Positions 24,587 through 33,951 of a stretch of 64,000 nucleotides of DNA are shown in pieces. A program made the translations under genes and the position numbers. The notes below the pieces were generated by a model. It did no database searches. It was not told the origin of the DNA and worked only from the letters and a program-made list of their open reading frames with translations. The stretch is from the NCBI GenBank assembly GCA_030525685.1, contig JAUNEG010000004.1, positions 59,368 to 123,367 on the forward strand, written 5' to 3'. Numbering within the stretch: position 1 is the stretch's first letter; each line of letters starts with the position of its first letter. The stretch comes from Atopobiaceae bacterium. GTDB lineage: Bacteria > Actinomycetota > Coriobacteriia > Coriobacteriales > Atopobiaceae.

Positions 24587-25255
24587 TCAGTCGGCGGTGC
24601 CGAGAAGAACGCGCTCCAGCTCGGCGGGCGTGTCCACGAAGGTGGTGGCGCCGGCGGCGAGAAGCTCCTCGTGCGTGCGGAATCCCCAGGAGCAGGTGAC
24701 GCAGGGGCACCCCACGTTGGCGGCGGTCTGGACGTCGACCTCGGAGTCGCCGACGTAGGCCATGCCCGCGCGGTTCGCGCCCATGCGCTCGAGGGCGGCG
24801 TTCACCATGTCCGGTGCGGGCTTCTTGCGGATGCCGCGCTCCTCGCACTCGCCGAGGACGGCGTCGAAGGCGCCCGGGAACTGGCGCGCGATGAGCTCCT
24901 GCACGGCGAAGTCGCCCTTGTTGGAGACCACCGCCAGGCGCACGCCGGCCGCGCGCAGGAGGGCAAGCATCTCCGGGATGCCGGGGTAGGGGCCGGTGTG
25001 GTCCTCGCAGTGCGCGGCGTAGTGCGCGCGGAAGCTCTCGTAGACCGCCTCCTGGGCGGCGGGGTCGGTGCCCGCGGGGACGGCGCGGCTGATGAGCTTG
25101 CGGATGCCGTTGCCCACGAAGCGCCGCACCTCCTCCAGGCTGCGCTCGGGCATCCCGTTTGCCGCGAGGGCGGCGTTGGTGGAGAGGTGCAGGTCCTCGA
25201 GGGTGTTCAGCAGGGTTCCGTCGAGGTCGAAGACCACGGTTTCGTAGGCGCGCAT
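24587..25255 (-). CDS. HAD phosphatase, phosphoglycolate phosphatase-like
   Basis: 222 residues, ATG after AAGGAG. Motif I VFDLDGTLLNTLED, motif II VVSNKG, motif III lysine in RKKPAPDM and motif IV YVGDSEVDVQTA are complete. A helical cap lies at residues 15-85. The pattern is that of Gph/PGMB-type phosphatases, which clear 2-phosphoglycolate or related small phosphates. The substrate is not certain. It is divergent from aspS across two repeat arrays. Confidence 0.88.
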   Translation of the reverse strand: MRAYETVVFDLDGTLLNTLEDLHLSTNAALAANGMPERSLEEVRRFVGNGIRKLISRAVPAGTDPAAQEAVYESFRAHYAAHCEDHTGPYPGIPEMLALLRAAGVRLAVVSNKGDFAVQELIARQFPGAFDAVLGECEERGIRKKPAPDMVNAALERMGANRAGMAYVGDSEVDVQTAANVGCPCVTCSWGFRTHEELLAAGATTFVDTPAELERVLLGTAD

Positions 25256-25323
25256 GGGTGCTCCTTCGGTTGGCCGCTGAAGAGGGTAGCACGCGCGCCG
25301 ACGCGAGGTTCTTCTCGCCGCGC

Positions 25324-25435
25324 GGGTTAGAAATACCGGCTCGTCCCCCTTTCCCGCGCGGTTTCGACGGGGACGACGCGGTATTTCTAACCCGAACGGG
25401 CTCTCAGAGGGGGACGACGCGGTATTTCTAACCCG
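25324..25435. repeat. Inverted array F (1+2 copies, 41-bp spacing)
   Basis: One direct unit (GGGTTAGAAATACC, then CGTCCCC) starts at 25324. Two inverted units ending in TAACCC end at 25394 and 25435, 41 bp apart. The spacer between the two inverted units (GAACGGGCTCTC) is the reverse complement of the one in array H, so F and H are inverted copies of one element, F lacking one unit. GGTTCTTCTCGCC lies just before it. Confidence 0.85.
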
Positions 25436-25459
25436 CGTCGCGTGAGGGGGCACGCGTGC

Positions 25460-25672
25460 TTACGAAAACGGGGTTGTTGCAGGTCGTCCGTTTGGCGGCG
25501 CTTAAGAAACTGGGGTCGTTGTAGGTCACGCGGCGGCGAGAAGAACCTCTCGCCGGCAAAGCGCCTGTTGGCGTGCCAGCGGCATCCGGTCGGGGGTCGC
25601 ACCAACCTACAACAACCCCCAAACCGTAAGCACAGATTCCGCGCAGGCCTGCAACTACCCCGTTTTTGTAAG
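25460..25672. repeat. Inverted array G (2+2 copies, 42-bp spacing)
   Basis: Direct 25-nt units (TTACGAAAACGGGGTTG, then TTGCAGGT) start at 25460 and 25502. Inverted units end at 25629 and 25671. Both intervals are 42 bp. The centre of about 75 nt contains GGCGAGAAGAACC. Arrays F and G lie side by side and fill the 597-bp gap between the divergent HAD and aspS genes, leaving about 180 bp for the aspS promoter, in which I see no clear boxes. Confidence 0.85.
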
Positions 25673-25852
25673 CAGGCTGCTTGATGTCGCGCGCCCGGCG
25701 CGATTATTGTGCTTCGGTTACGCCCGCGCGCCGTCCGGCCTGCCCGTAGTACAATCACCCCCGCTGCGACGTGCGCCGTCTACGTGCGTCGCGGCCATCC
25801 GGAAGGCGCCGCCCGTACGGCACGGGGCGGCAGGACGAGAAAGGCTTTGCAG

Positions 25853-27622
25853 ATGGACTCCCACACCATGCACACCCACACCTGTGGCGAGCTGCGCCGC
25901 GACCACATCGGCCAGACGGTCACGCTGACCGGCTGGGTCTGGCACCGCCGCGACCACGGCGGCCTCATCTTCGTCGACCTGCGCGACCGCGACGGCGTGA
26001 CGCAGGTCTCCTTTGACCCGGAGCACTCCGGCGGCGAGGCGTTCCACGCGGCCGAGACTATCCGCTCCGAGTGGCCGATCAAGGTCGCCGGCGTCGTGCG
26101 CGAGCGCCCCGAGGGCATGGAGAACCCCAAGCTCGCGACCGGCGAGGTCGAGGTCCTCATCGACCAGATTGAGGTCCTCAACTCCTCCAAGACGCCGCCC
26201 TTCCAGATCGAGGACCACGTGGATACCTCCGAGGACGTCCGCCTGCGCTACCGCTACCTCGACCTGCGCCGCCCGCGCATGACGGCCAACCTCAAGATGC
26301 GCTCCGACTTCACCTTCGCGCTGCGCCAGGCGCTGCACGACCGCGAGTTCCTCGAGGTGGAGACCCCCGCGCTCTTCAAGTCCACGCCCGAGGGCGCGCG
26401 CGACTTCCTCGTGCCGAGCCGCACCCAGCCCGGCCACCTCTACGCGCTGCCGCAGTCCCCGCAGCTCCTGAAGCAGCTCCTTATGATCGGCGGCGTTGAG
26501 TGCTACTACCAGGTCGCCAAGTGCTTCCGCGACGAGGACCTCCGCGCCGACCGCCAGCCCGAGTTCACGCAGGTGGACATCGAGATGAGCTTCGTCGAGC
26601 AGGACGACGTCATGGGCGCGCTCGAGGACGTGCTGGCGGACGCCTTCGCCAAGATGGGCGTCGAGATGCCCACGCCGCTGCGCCGCCTGGACTACTGGGA
26701 CGCGATGGACACCTACGGCTCCGACAAGCCGGACACCCGCATCGGCATGGAGCTCCACGACGTGACCTCGATCTTCTCGGCCTCCAAGTTCAAGCTCTTC
26801 GCGAGCGCGGCAGCCACCGACGGCCAGTACGTCAAGGCCATCAACGCCAAGGGCGCCGGCGCCTGGCCGCGCGCGCAGATCGACAAGCTGGCCAACGTCG
26901 CCGCCGAGTTCGGCGCCAAGGGCCTCGCGTGGATCGCGTTCCGCGAGGACGGCTCCGTGAACAGCCCGATCGTCAAGTTCTTCTCCGACGAGGAGATGGA
27001 GGCCCTCAAGGCCGAGCTGGGCGTCGAGCTGGGCGACCTGGTGATGTTCGCCGTGGCCGACCGCAAGACCTCCGACGAGATCCTGGGCGGCATGCGCCTG
27101 CACATGGCGGGCGCGCTGAACGTCCCGCGCGAGGGCCACGACTTCCTCTGGGTGGTCAACTTCCCGCTCTTCCACTGGGACGACGAGACCAAGCGCTACG
27201 AGGCCGAGCACCAGCCCTTCACCCTGCCGACCGAGCTCGACGTCGAGAAGATCAAGGCCGACCCGCTGGCCATCGGCTCCGCCACGTACGACTTCGTCAT
27301 GGACGGCTGCGAGGCGGGCGGCGGCGGCATGCGTATCCACAACTCCCAGATGCAGCTCGACATGCTCGAGCTCATGGGCTTCTCGGTGGAGCGCGCCCGC
27401 GAGCAGTTCGGCTTCCTGATGGACGCCCTCGAGTACGGCGCGCCCCCGATGGGCGGCTTCGCCCTCGGCCTCGACCGCGTGTGCATGCTGCTCGCCGGCG
27501 AGGACTCCATCCGCGACGTCATGGCGTTCCCCAAGACCAGCTCCGGCAGCGACCTCATGTCCGAGGCGCCCAGCGAGGTCTCTTCGAAGCAGCTCAAGGA
27601 GGTCGGCCTGCGCCTCCTGTAG
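25853..27622 (+). CDS. aspS: Aspartyl-tRNA synthetase
   Basis: 589 residues from MDSHTMHTHTCGELRRD, where homology begins. N-terminal OB-fold anticodon domain (TLTGWVWHRRDHGGLIFVDLRD). Class II motif 1 region FLEVETPALFKSTPEGARDF, motif 2 CFRDEDLRADRQPEFTQ and motif 3 GFALGLDRVCM are complete. The GAD insertion domain lies between motifs 2 and 3. The length fits bacterial-type AspRS. Whether it is discriminating or also charges tRNA-Asn cannot be told here. No hisS partner is adjacent. Confidence 0.95.
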   Translation: MDSHTMHTHTCGELRRDHIGQTVTLTGWVWHRRDHGGLIFVDLRDRDGVTQVSFDPEHSGGEAFHAAETIRSEWPIKVAGVVRERPEGMENPKLATGEVEVLIDQIEVLNSSKTPPFQIEDHVDTSEDVRLRYRYLDLRRPRMTANLKMRSDFTFALRQALHDREFLEVETPALFKSTPEGARDFLVPSRTQPGHLYALPQSPQLLKQLLMIGGVECYYQVAKCFRDEDLRADRQPEFTQVDIEMSFVEQDDVMGALEDVLADAFAKMGVEMPTPLRRLDYWDAMDTYGSDKPDTRIGMELHDVTSIFSASKFKLFASAAATDGQYVKAINAKGAGAWPRAQIDKLANVAAEFGAKGLAWIAFREDGSVNSPIVKFFSDEEMEALKAELGVELGDLVMFAVADRKTSDEILGGMRLHMAGALNVPREGHDFLWVVNFPLFHWDDETKRYEAEHQPFTLPTELDVEKIKADPLAIGSATYDFVMDGCEAGGGGMRIHNSQMQLDMLELMGFSVERAREQFGFLMDALEYGAPPMGGFALGLDRVCMLLAGEDSIRDVMAFPKTSSGSDLMSEAPSEVSSKQLKEVGLRLL

Positions 27623-27646
27623 CGCCGGCGACAAGAACGTCCGCTC

Positions 27647-27682
27647 CGGGCCCGTCTCCGCGCGATCGCGGCGGCGGGCCCG
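27647..27682 (+). terminator. Hairpin after aspS
   Basis: CGGGCCCG at 27647 and 27675 pair, with CCGC/GCGG continuing the stem inside. Located 25 nt past the aspS stop codon. Confidence 0.6.
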
Positions 27683-27738
27683 CTCTTCTCGTCCGCCCGT
27701 TGCGCTATAACGGTGTAAGGCGACGGTAGGGGGGCGGC

Positions 27739-29478
27739 TTGGAGGGCGTGCGACTCATAGCGCGGTTCCTGGGGCCGTATCGGCGGGACTTCCTGCTGGC
27801 CGTGCTGTGCGTCGCCGCGGAGACCTCGCTCGAGCTCTTCATCCCGATCCTCATGGCGCAGGTCGTGGACCAGGGCATCATGGCCGCCGACCTGCACGTG
27901 GTTCTCGCCAACGGCGCGCTCATGCTCCTGTGCGCGGCGGCCGCGCTCGCGCTGGGCCTGGCCTACGCGCGCTTCTCGGCCCGCGCCGCGATGGGCCTGG
28001 GCGCCAACCTGCGTGCGGCGGAGTACGCGCACCTCCAGACCTTCTCCTTCGCCAACATCGACGACTTCGAGGGGTCGTCGCTCGTGACGCGCCTCACCAC
28101 CGACGTCACCGTCGTGCAGAACGCGCTCGTCACGGGCGCGCGCCCGCTCGTGCGCGGCCCGTCGGCGCTCGTGGCGGGCATCGTCTACGCCTTCGTGATG
28201 TCGCCGGAGCTCGCCGTGGTGTTCTGCGTGGTCGTGCCGCTGCTCGCGGTGGCCATGCTCTCCGTGGTCGCGCGCGTGGCGCCGCGCTATCGCGTTCTGC
28301 AGCGCGCGATGGACCAGCTGAACGACGCCCTGCAGGAGGACCTCGCCGCCATCCGCGTGATCAAGGCCTACGTCCGCGAGGGCCACGTCGCCGAGCGTTT
28401 TGCCACCGTGAACGAGCACCTGGCAGACACCGCCACGCGCACCTTCCGCGCCGCGGTCCTGAACGTCCCGATCCTCCAGGGCGCCATGTACGCGACCAGC
28501 GTGGCAATCCTGCTCTTCGGCGGGCAGATGATCCTCGCCGGCACGCTCACCGTGGGCGCGTTCACGGGCTTCATGAGCTACGTCCTGCAGATCGTGAACT
28601 CGCTGATGATGATCTCAAACGTCTTCCTCATGCTCGCCCGCGCCGTGACCAGCGTGGAGCGCGTGAGCGAGGTACTGGAGGAGGAGCCCACGCTCACCTC
28701 GCCGCCGGACGCGATAGCGGTCGTGCCGGACGGCTCGGTCGTCTTCGACCACGTCTGCTTCAAGTACGCGGTGGATGCCGAGAAGGACGTGCTCTCGGAC
28801 GTCTGTCTGGGCATCCCGGCCGGCTCCACGGTGGGCGTGCTCGGCGGCACGGGCGCGGGCAAGACCACGCTCGTGCAGCTGGTGGCTCGGCTCTACGACG
28901 TGACCTCGGGTGCGGTGCGCGTGGGCGGCCACGACGTGCGTGCCTACGACCTGGCGGCCCTGCGTGACGCCGTGGCGGTGGTGCTGCAGAAGAACGTGCT
29001 GTTCAGCGGCACGGTGCGAGAGAACCTGGCCTGGGGCGACGTGGATGCCACCGACGGGCAGATGCTCGAGGCGTGCCGGCTCGCCCGCGCGGACGAGTTC
29101 CTGGAGCGTATCGGCGGGCTGGATGGCGTGCTCGGCCAGGGCGGCGCCGGCGTCTCGGGAGGCCAGCGCCAGCGCCTCTGCATCGCGCGCGCCCTGCTCA
29201 GGCACCCGCGCGTGCTCATCCTGGACGACTCCACGAGCGCCGTTGACATGGCCACGGACGCCGCGATCCGCGAGAACCTCGCGCACCTCGCGGACGTGAC
29301 GAAGATCGTGATCGCGCAGCGCGTGGCGTCCGTGATGGACGCCGACAAGATCGTGGTGCTCGACGACGGGCGCGTCCACTCCTGCGGCACGCACGAGGAG
29401 CTTCTCGCCACCGACCCCATCTACCAGGAGATCTACGAGTCCCAGGTGGGATCTGGGATCAGCGGGGAGGTGGCCTAG
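27739..29478 (+). CDS. Heterodimeric ABC exporter, subunit with degenerate ATP site
   Basis: 579 residues from a TTG with GGGGGGC upstream. Six-helix type I exporter domain (residues 1-310), then nucleotide-binding domain: Walker A GGTGAGKTT, signature VSGGQRQR, Walker B LILDDSTSAVD. The residue after the Walker B Asp is Asp instead of the catalytic Glu, so this site is probably non-hydrolytic, as in BmrC/TM287-type heterodimers. The next gene starts at the nucleotide after its stop. Drug, lipid or peptide export is possible; the cargo is unknown. Confidence 0.9.
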   Translation: MEGVRLIARFLGPYRRDFLLAVLCVAAETSLELFIPILMAQVVDQGIMAADLHVVLANGALMLLCAAAALALGLAYARFSARAAMGLGANLRAAEYAHLQTFSFANIDDFEGSSLVTRLTTDVTVVQNALVTGARPLVRGPSALVAGIVYAFVMSPELAVVFCVVVPLLAVAMLSVVARVAPRYRVLQRAMDQLNDALQEDLAAIRVIKAYVREGHVAERFATVNEHLADTATRTFRAAVLNVPILQGAMYATSVAILLFGGQMILAGTLTVGAFTGFMSYVLQIVNSLMMISNVFLMLARAVTSVERVSEVLEEEPTLTSPPDAIAVVPDGSVVFDHVCFKYAVDAEKDVLSDVCLGIPAGSTVGVLGGTGAGKTTLVQLVARLYDVTSGAVRVGGHDVRAYDLAALRDAVAVVLQKNVLFSGTVRENLAWGDVDATDGQMLEACRLARADEFLERIGGLDGVLGQGGAGVSGGQRQRLCIARALLRHPRVLILDDSTSAVDMATDAAIRENLAHLADVTKIVIAQRVASVMDADKIVVLDDGRVHSCGTHEELLATDPIYQEIYESQVGSGISGEVA

Positions 29479-31317
29479 ATGCCCGCCCGTGGAAACGCCG
29501 CGCCGTCGCGGCCGCACGACCTTCTCGCCACGCTGCGCGAGCTCCTGTCCTACATGAGCCGTGCCCGCTGGCTCATGCTCGCGGTGGCCGCGCTCGTCAC
29601 GCTGGCCGGCTTGGCCAACCTGCTCGGCACGTACATGATCAAGCCCGTCGTGAACGCCGTGGGGGAGGGCGACCGGGCGGCCTTTGCCCGCGGCGTGGCG
29701 GTGGCCGCCGTGATCTACGTGGTGGGCGTGGCGTCGGCCGCGGGCTACACGCAGCTCGTGGTGCGCGCGGCGCAGCGCGTGGTACTTGACGTCCGCCGTG
29801 ACCTCTTCGCGCACATCGAGCGGCTGCCGCTCTCGTTCTTCGACCGGGCGCGCTACGGCGACGTGATGAGCTACTTCACCAACGACGTGGACACGGTCTC
29901 CGAGGCCCTCAACAACAGCTTCGCCAACCTCGTGCAGGCCGCGGTGCAGATCGTGGGGACGCTCGTGCTGCTGCTCGTGCTGGACTGGCGCCTCACGCTG
30001 GTCACGATCGCGTGCGACGCGGCCATCGCGCTCTACGTGCGGTTCTCGGGCGGGTGCAGCAGCAGGTTCTTCTCGCGCCAGCAGGCTGAGCTCGGCGGGC
30101 TCGACGGCTACGTGGAGGAGATGATCGCCGGGCAGAAGGTCGTGAAGGTCTTCAACCACGAGGACGCCAACCTCGCGCGCTTCTCCGAGCTCAACGAGCG
30201 CCTGCGGGCGGCGGGCACCACGGCGCAGTCCTACGCGGCCACGATGGTGCCGGTGACGGTCTGCGTGGGCTACGTGAACTACGCGATCGTGTGCGTGCTG
30301 GGCGCGCTTCTCGCCGTACGCGGGCTCACGGACGTGGGCTCGCTCGCGAGCTACCTGGTCTTCGTGCGGCAGGCGGCCGCGCCGCTCAACCAGTTCACGC
30401 AGCAGGGGAACTTCCTGCTCACGGCGCTCGCCGGTGCGGAGCGCATCTTCTCGGTCATGCGCCTTGCGCCCGAGGTGGACGAGGGCGAGGTGCGCCTCGT
30501 GCACGCGGACGACGTGGGGGCTGCCCGCGCGGCCGCCGGTGCCGCGGGCTGGGCGTGGGAGATCTGCGGAGAGCACGTGCCGCTCCAGGGAGACGTGCAG
30601 TTCTACCACGTGGACTTTGGCTACGAGGAGGGGCAGATCGTGCTCGCGGACCTCTCGCTCTACGCCAAGCCGGGCCAGAAGATCGCGTTCGTGGGCTCCA
30701 CGGGCGCGGGCAAGACCACGATCACCAACCTCATCAACCGCTTCTACGAGGTGCGCTCCGGCGTGATCACCTACGACGGCATCGACGTGCGCGACATCGA
30801 GAAGGCCTCCCTGCGCCGCTCGCTGGGCATCGTGCTGCAGGACACGCACCTCTTCGCGGGGACGATCGCGGACAACATCCGCTTCGGCAAGCTGGACGCC
30901 ACCGACGAGGAGGTGCGCGCGGCAGCACGTCTGGCCTGCGCGGACGGCTTCATCTCGCGCCTGCCGCGCGGCTACGACACGCCCGTGGTGGCAGACGGCG
31001 CGAACCTCTCCCAGGGCCAGCGGCAGCTCCTGGCCATCGCGCGGGCGGCCGTGGCAAACCCGCCGGTGCTGATCCTCGACGAGGCCACCTCGAGCATCGA
31101 CACGCGCACCGAGGCGCTCATCCAGCGCGGCATGGACGCCCTCATGGCGGGGCGCACGGTCTTCGTGATCGCGCACCGGCTGAGCACGGTTCGCAACGCC
31201 GACGCAATCATGGTGCTGGAGCACGGGCGGATCGTGGAGCGCGGCACGCACGAGGAGCTTCTCGCCGCCCGGGGCGAGTACTGGCAGCTCTGGACCGGCG
31301 CCAAGGAGCTGGACTAG
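29479..31317 (+). CDS. Heterodimeric ABC exporter, catalytic subunit
   Basis: 612 residues, ATG directly after the partner stop codon. Membrane domain residues 20-330, including the coupling region RLPLSFFDRARYGDVMSYFTND. Nucleotide-binding domain: Walker A GSTGAGKTT, signature LSQGQRQL, Walker B LILDEATSSID with the catalytic Glu. A roughly 35-residue Ala-rich insert (AARAAAGAAGWAWEICGEH) sits just before the ATPase domain. Both subunits of the pair contain the HEELLA segment written CTT CTC GCC. Confidence 0.92.
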   Translation: MPARGNAAPSRPHDLLATLRELLSYMSRARWLMLAVAALVTLAGLANLLGTYMIKPVVNAVGEGDRAAFARGVAVAAVIYVVGVASAAGYTQLVVRAAQRVVLDVRRDLFAHIERLPLSFFDRARYGDVMSYFTNDVDTVSEALNNSFANLVQAAVQIVGTLVLLLVLDWRLTLVTIACDAAIALYVRFSGGCSSRFFSRQQAELGGLDGYVEEMIAGQKVVKVFNHEDANLARFSELNERLRAAGTTAQSYAATMVPVTVCVGYVNYAIVCVLGALLAVRGLTDVGSLASYLVFVRQAAAPLNQFTQQGNFLLTALAGAERIFSVMRLAPEVDEGEVRLVHADDVGAARAAAGAAGWAWEICGEHVPLQGDVQFYHVDFGYEEGQIVLADLSLYAKPGQKIAFVGSTGAGKTTITNLINRFYEVRSGVITYDGIDVRDIEKASLRRSLGIVLQDTHLFAGTIADNIRFGKLDATDEEVRAAARLACADGFISRLPRGYDTPVVADGANLSQGQRQLLAIARAAVANPPVLILDEATSSIDTRTEALIQRGMDALMAGRTVFVIAHRLSTVRNADAIMVLEHGRIVERGTHEELLAARGEYWQLWTGAKELD

Positions 31318-31333
31318 GGGCGGGCGGCGGCCC

Positions 31334-31485
31334 GGGTTAGAAATACCGCGTCGTCCCCCTCCGAGAGCCCGTTCGGGTTAGGAATACCGCGTCGTCCCCC
31401 TCCAAACGCCTCGAAAAAGGGGGACGATGCGGTCGTTTTAACCCGCGCGGCGAGAAGAACGGGGACGATGCGGTCGTTTTAACCC
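31334..31485. repeat. Inverted array H (2+2 copies, 41-bp spacing)
   Basis: Direct units (GGGTTAGAAATACC...) start at 31334 and 31375. Inverted units (...TTTTAACCC) end at 31444 and 31485. Both intervals are exactly 41 bp and the centre distance is 69. GGCGAGAAGAACG lies between the inverted units. Same family as array F, in inverted orientation. It sits between convergent genes. Confidence 0.88.
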
Positions 31486-31505
31486 GCGCGGAGCCGTGTG
31501 GCGCG

Positions 31506-32438
31506 TCAGTCGTCGGAGCCGGGGCGCCCCTCGTAGTTGACGCCACCCACGAGCTCGCGCAGCTGGGCTCCGTCACCGCGCACGAACGCCTCGGCGAGCG
31601 TCGGGTAGGCGAGGCGGGCCTCGTCGAAGAGGTCGGCGAAGGTGTCGGTGCGGACCTCGCCCGTGAAGGGGTGGCGCCACGCGCGTCGCTCGAGGTTGGC
31701 GGCGGCGCACTCGTCCGTGCGGCGCACGTAGTGGGCCGACGCCTCCAGGAGGGAGTGCGGGCGCACGAGCCGCTCGGCCGCGCCCAGGAGCCGCGCGCGC
31801 ACGGAGCCCGCCGGCTCGACCGCGCGGTAGAGGAGCTCGTAGTCGCGCACCGCCGCGCCGTACTCGCGCGGACCGACGACCGTGCCGTAGACCGCCAGCG
31901 CGACCTGGGAGAGCAGGGCCCCGGCGACGCGCTCGGTGCGCGGCGTGCGCATGAGGTTGCCGGCGGCGGGCCGCTCCTCGGTCGTGGCGCGGCGCTTCTC
32001 CCACAGGATCCAGGAGTCCAGGTCGGACTCGATCACCGCGTGCACCTCGCGCTCGCTGCCCGCGAGGCCGGTCCCGGCCGCCGAGATCGCCCGCTCCTGC
32101 GCGATCACGAAGGGGTGCGTCGCGCGGTCGAGCGCGTAGTGCCCCAGCAGGCCGAGCGCGAACGCCCGCCCGATCCGCCCGTCGGTGACGGGGAGGTGGC
32201 CGACGCCCTCGCGCACGGCGAGAAACGACCTCGTGACGCGACCAGACTGGATCCTCGCCGCGAGCTCGCGGCACGCGGAGACGCGCGCGGGCAGCGTCGA
32301 GAAGCGCGCGAAGAGCGGGTCGGGCCCCTGGTTGCCCAGCAGGAACGCGATCAGCTCCTCCTCGCCGGTGACGAGGCCGGCGGGCAGCTCGGAGGCGATG
32401 TCCTCGCCGAATATGTGGTGCGTGATGAGCGCGGGCAT
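31506..32438 (-). CDS. Zinc-dependent phospholipase C-like protein
   Basis: 310 residues, ATG after GAAGGGAAG. The N-terminus MPALITHHIFGEDI, then LLGNQGPDPLFAR and LLGHYALDRATHPFVI, with histidines and aspartates expected to bind zinc, match the bacterial Zn_dep_PLPC family. No signal peptide is visible, so it is probably intracellular, as many members of the family are. The substrate is unknown. It converges on the ABC exporter genes across array H. Confidence 0.8.
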   Translation of the reverse strand: MPALITHHIFGEDIASELPAGLVTGEEELIAFLLGNQGPDPLFARFSTLPARVSACRELAARIQSGRVTRSFLAVREGVGHLPVTDGRIGRAFALGLLGHYALDRATHPFVIAQERAISAAGTGLAGSEREVHAVIESDLDSWILWEKRRATTEERPAAGNLMRTPRTERVAGALLSQVALAVYGTVVGPREYGAAVRDYELLYRAVEPAGSVRARLLGAAERLVRPHSLLEASAHYVRRTDECAAANLERRAWRHPFTGEVRTDTFADLFDEARLAYPTLAEAFVRGDGAQLRELVGGVNYEGRPGSDD

Positions 32439-32649
32439 GGGCTTCCCTTCCGACGCGCGGTGCTTCTCGGCAGCACCACTAGGGTAGCGCATCACCGGGT
32501 CGGGGGAGACGCCGAGAAGGACCACGCCCCGCGGCTCGCATGAGCAACGACGCGCACGTGAGGCGCGCCGTCCGCCCATTACATCCGCCGCTTGCCGGAA
32601 ACGTTTCGCAGGCAAACCGTAAGCGAACTATAAAGGAGGGCGGGAATGA

Positions 32650-32667
32650 GCCCCGCGTCCGCGGGGC
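32650..32667 (+). other. Leader hairpin before the binding-protein gene
   Basis: GCCCCGC and GCGGGGC pair around GTCC, ending about 10 nt before the AAGGGAAGGA ribosome site. It could stabilise the message or modulate translation. No riboswitch class is recognised. Confidence 0.35.
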
Positions 32668-32690
32668 GGCTCGAAGGGAAGGAACAAGCT

Positions 32691-33833
32691 ATGGCTAACG
32701 TCTCTCGTAGGAGCTTCATCGCCGCAAGCGCCGCCACGGTCGCCGGTCTGGGCCTCGTCGGGTGCGGCGGTGGCGGTGGCGCGCAGCAGGCCGCCGACGG
32801 CCAGGTCGCCGAGAACAGCGTCGGCGCCTCCGAGGACCTCATCAAGGCCGCCCAGGAGGAGGGCACCCTCGTCGTCTACGGCTCCTGCGAGGAGGACTAC
32901 CTCGCGGCCGCCTGCAATCACTTCAGCGAGCTCTTCGGCATCGAGGTCCAGCAGCAGCGCCTCTCCACGGGCGAGGTCCAGGCCAAGATCGAGGAGGAGA
33001 ACGGCAACCCCTCCGGTGACGTTTGGTTCGGCGGCACCACCGACCCGTACAACGTCGTGACCGCCGAGGGCCTGCTCGAGCCCTACGCCGCCGCCAACGC
33101 CAGTCACATCACCGAACCCAAGTACCAGGACGCCGACGGCAACTGGTACGGCATCTACACCGGCCTGCTGGGCATCATGTACAACAAGGACGAGGTCGAG
33201 CGCCTGGGCGTCACCCCGCCGGCTGACTTCGCGGACCTCACCGACCCGCAGTACAAGGGCCTGATCTGGTCCTCCAACTACAACACCGCTGGCACCGCCA
33301 AGCTGATCGTCAACACGATGATCCAGAAGTACGGCCACGACGACGGCATCCAGTTCCTCGTCGACCTCGACAAGAACGTCCAGGTCTACACCAAGTCCGG
33401 CTCCGGCCCGTCCAAGAACATCGGCACCGGCGAGTGCACGATCGGCCTCGGCTTCCTCCACGACGGCATCTTCCAGATCGTGGACCAGGGCTACGAGAAC
33501 ATCGAGCTCGTCGTCCCGTCCTCCGGCACCTCCTGCGAGGTCGGCGCCACGGCCATCTTCAAGGGCTGCAAGCACCCCAACGCCGCCAAGCTCTGGATCG
33601 AGTACGCCCTCTCGCCTGAGTGCGTCGAGCTCGCCGCCCAGAACGGCTCCTACCAGTTCCTGGTCATCGACAACGCCGAGCAGCCCGAGATCGCCACTGA
33701 GTTCGGCCTCGACCCGGACAACACGATGGACTACGACTTCGAGGACGCCAAGGCCAACACCGACACCTACGTCGCGGAGGTCATGGAGGCCCTCGGCGGC
33801 GGCGACGACCGCTTCGAGACCGAGGACGCGTAA
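32691..33833 (+). CDS. Extracellular substrate-binding lipoprotein, iron-type ABC importer
   Basis: 380 residues from MANVSRRSFIAASAAT, chosen for its ribosome site. The signal combines a twin-arginine-like SRRSF with a lipobox LVGC. The mature protein shows a family 1/6 binding-protein fold: LVVYGSCEEDYLAA, STGEVQAKI, GDVWFGGTTD, WYGIYTGLLGIMYNKDEV. Together with the fused permease it resembles Fe(III)/FbpA-like or aminoethylphosphonate-type systems. The paired tyrosines of ferric binding proteins were not identified, so the substrate stays open. Confidence 0.85.
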   Translation: MANVSRRSFIAASAATVAGLGLVGCGGGGGAQQAADGQVAENSVGASEDLIKAAQEEGTLVVYGSCEEDYLAAACNHFSELFGIEVQQQRLSTGEVQAKIEEENGNPSGDVWFGGTTDPYNVVTAEGLLEPYAAANASHITEPKYQDADGNWYGIYTGLLGIMYNKDEVERLGVTPPADFADLTDPQYKGLIWSSNYNTAGTAKLIVNTMIQKYGHDDGIQFLVDLDKNVQVYTKSGSGPSKNIGTGECTIGLGFLHDGIFQIVDQGYENIELVVPSSGTSCEVGATAIFKGCKHPNAAKLWIEYALSPECVELAAQNGSYQFLVIDNAEQPEIATEFGLDPDNTMDYDFEDAKANTDTYVAEVMEALGGGDDRFETEDA

Positions 33834-33951
33834 GGCCTGAGGTTCTTCTCGTCCCACGTTGACACGTTCACGTGAGCAACATCGCGCCGGGCGGGTGCAC
33901 GATTATCCGCCTGGCGCTCGCACGTCGGAACCACACGAGGAAGGCCCGCTT

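Noticed and set aside
28615..31251. An 878-codon minus-strand open frame opposite the ABC exporter
   Set aside because: It spans both exporter genes exactly antisense and has no recognisable motif or ribosome site.
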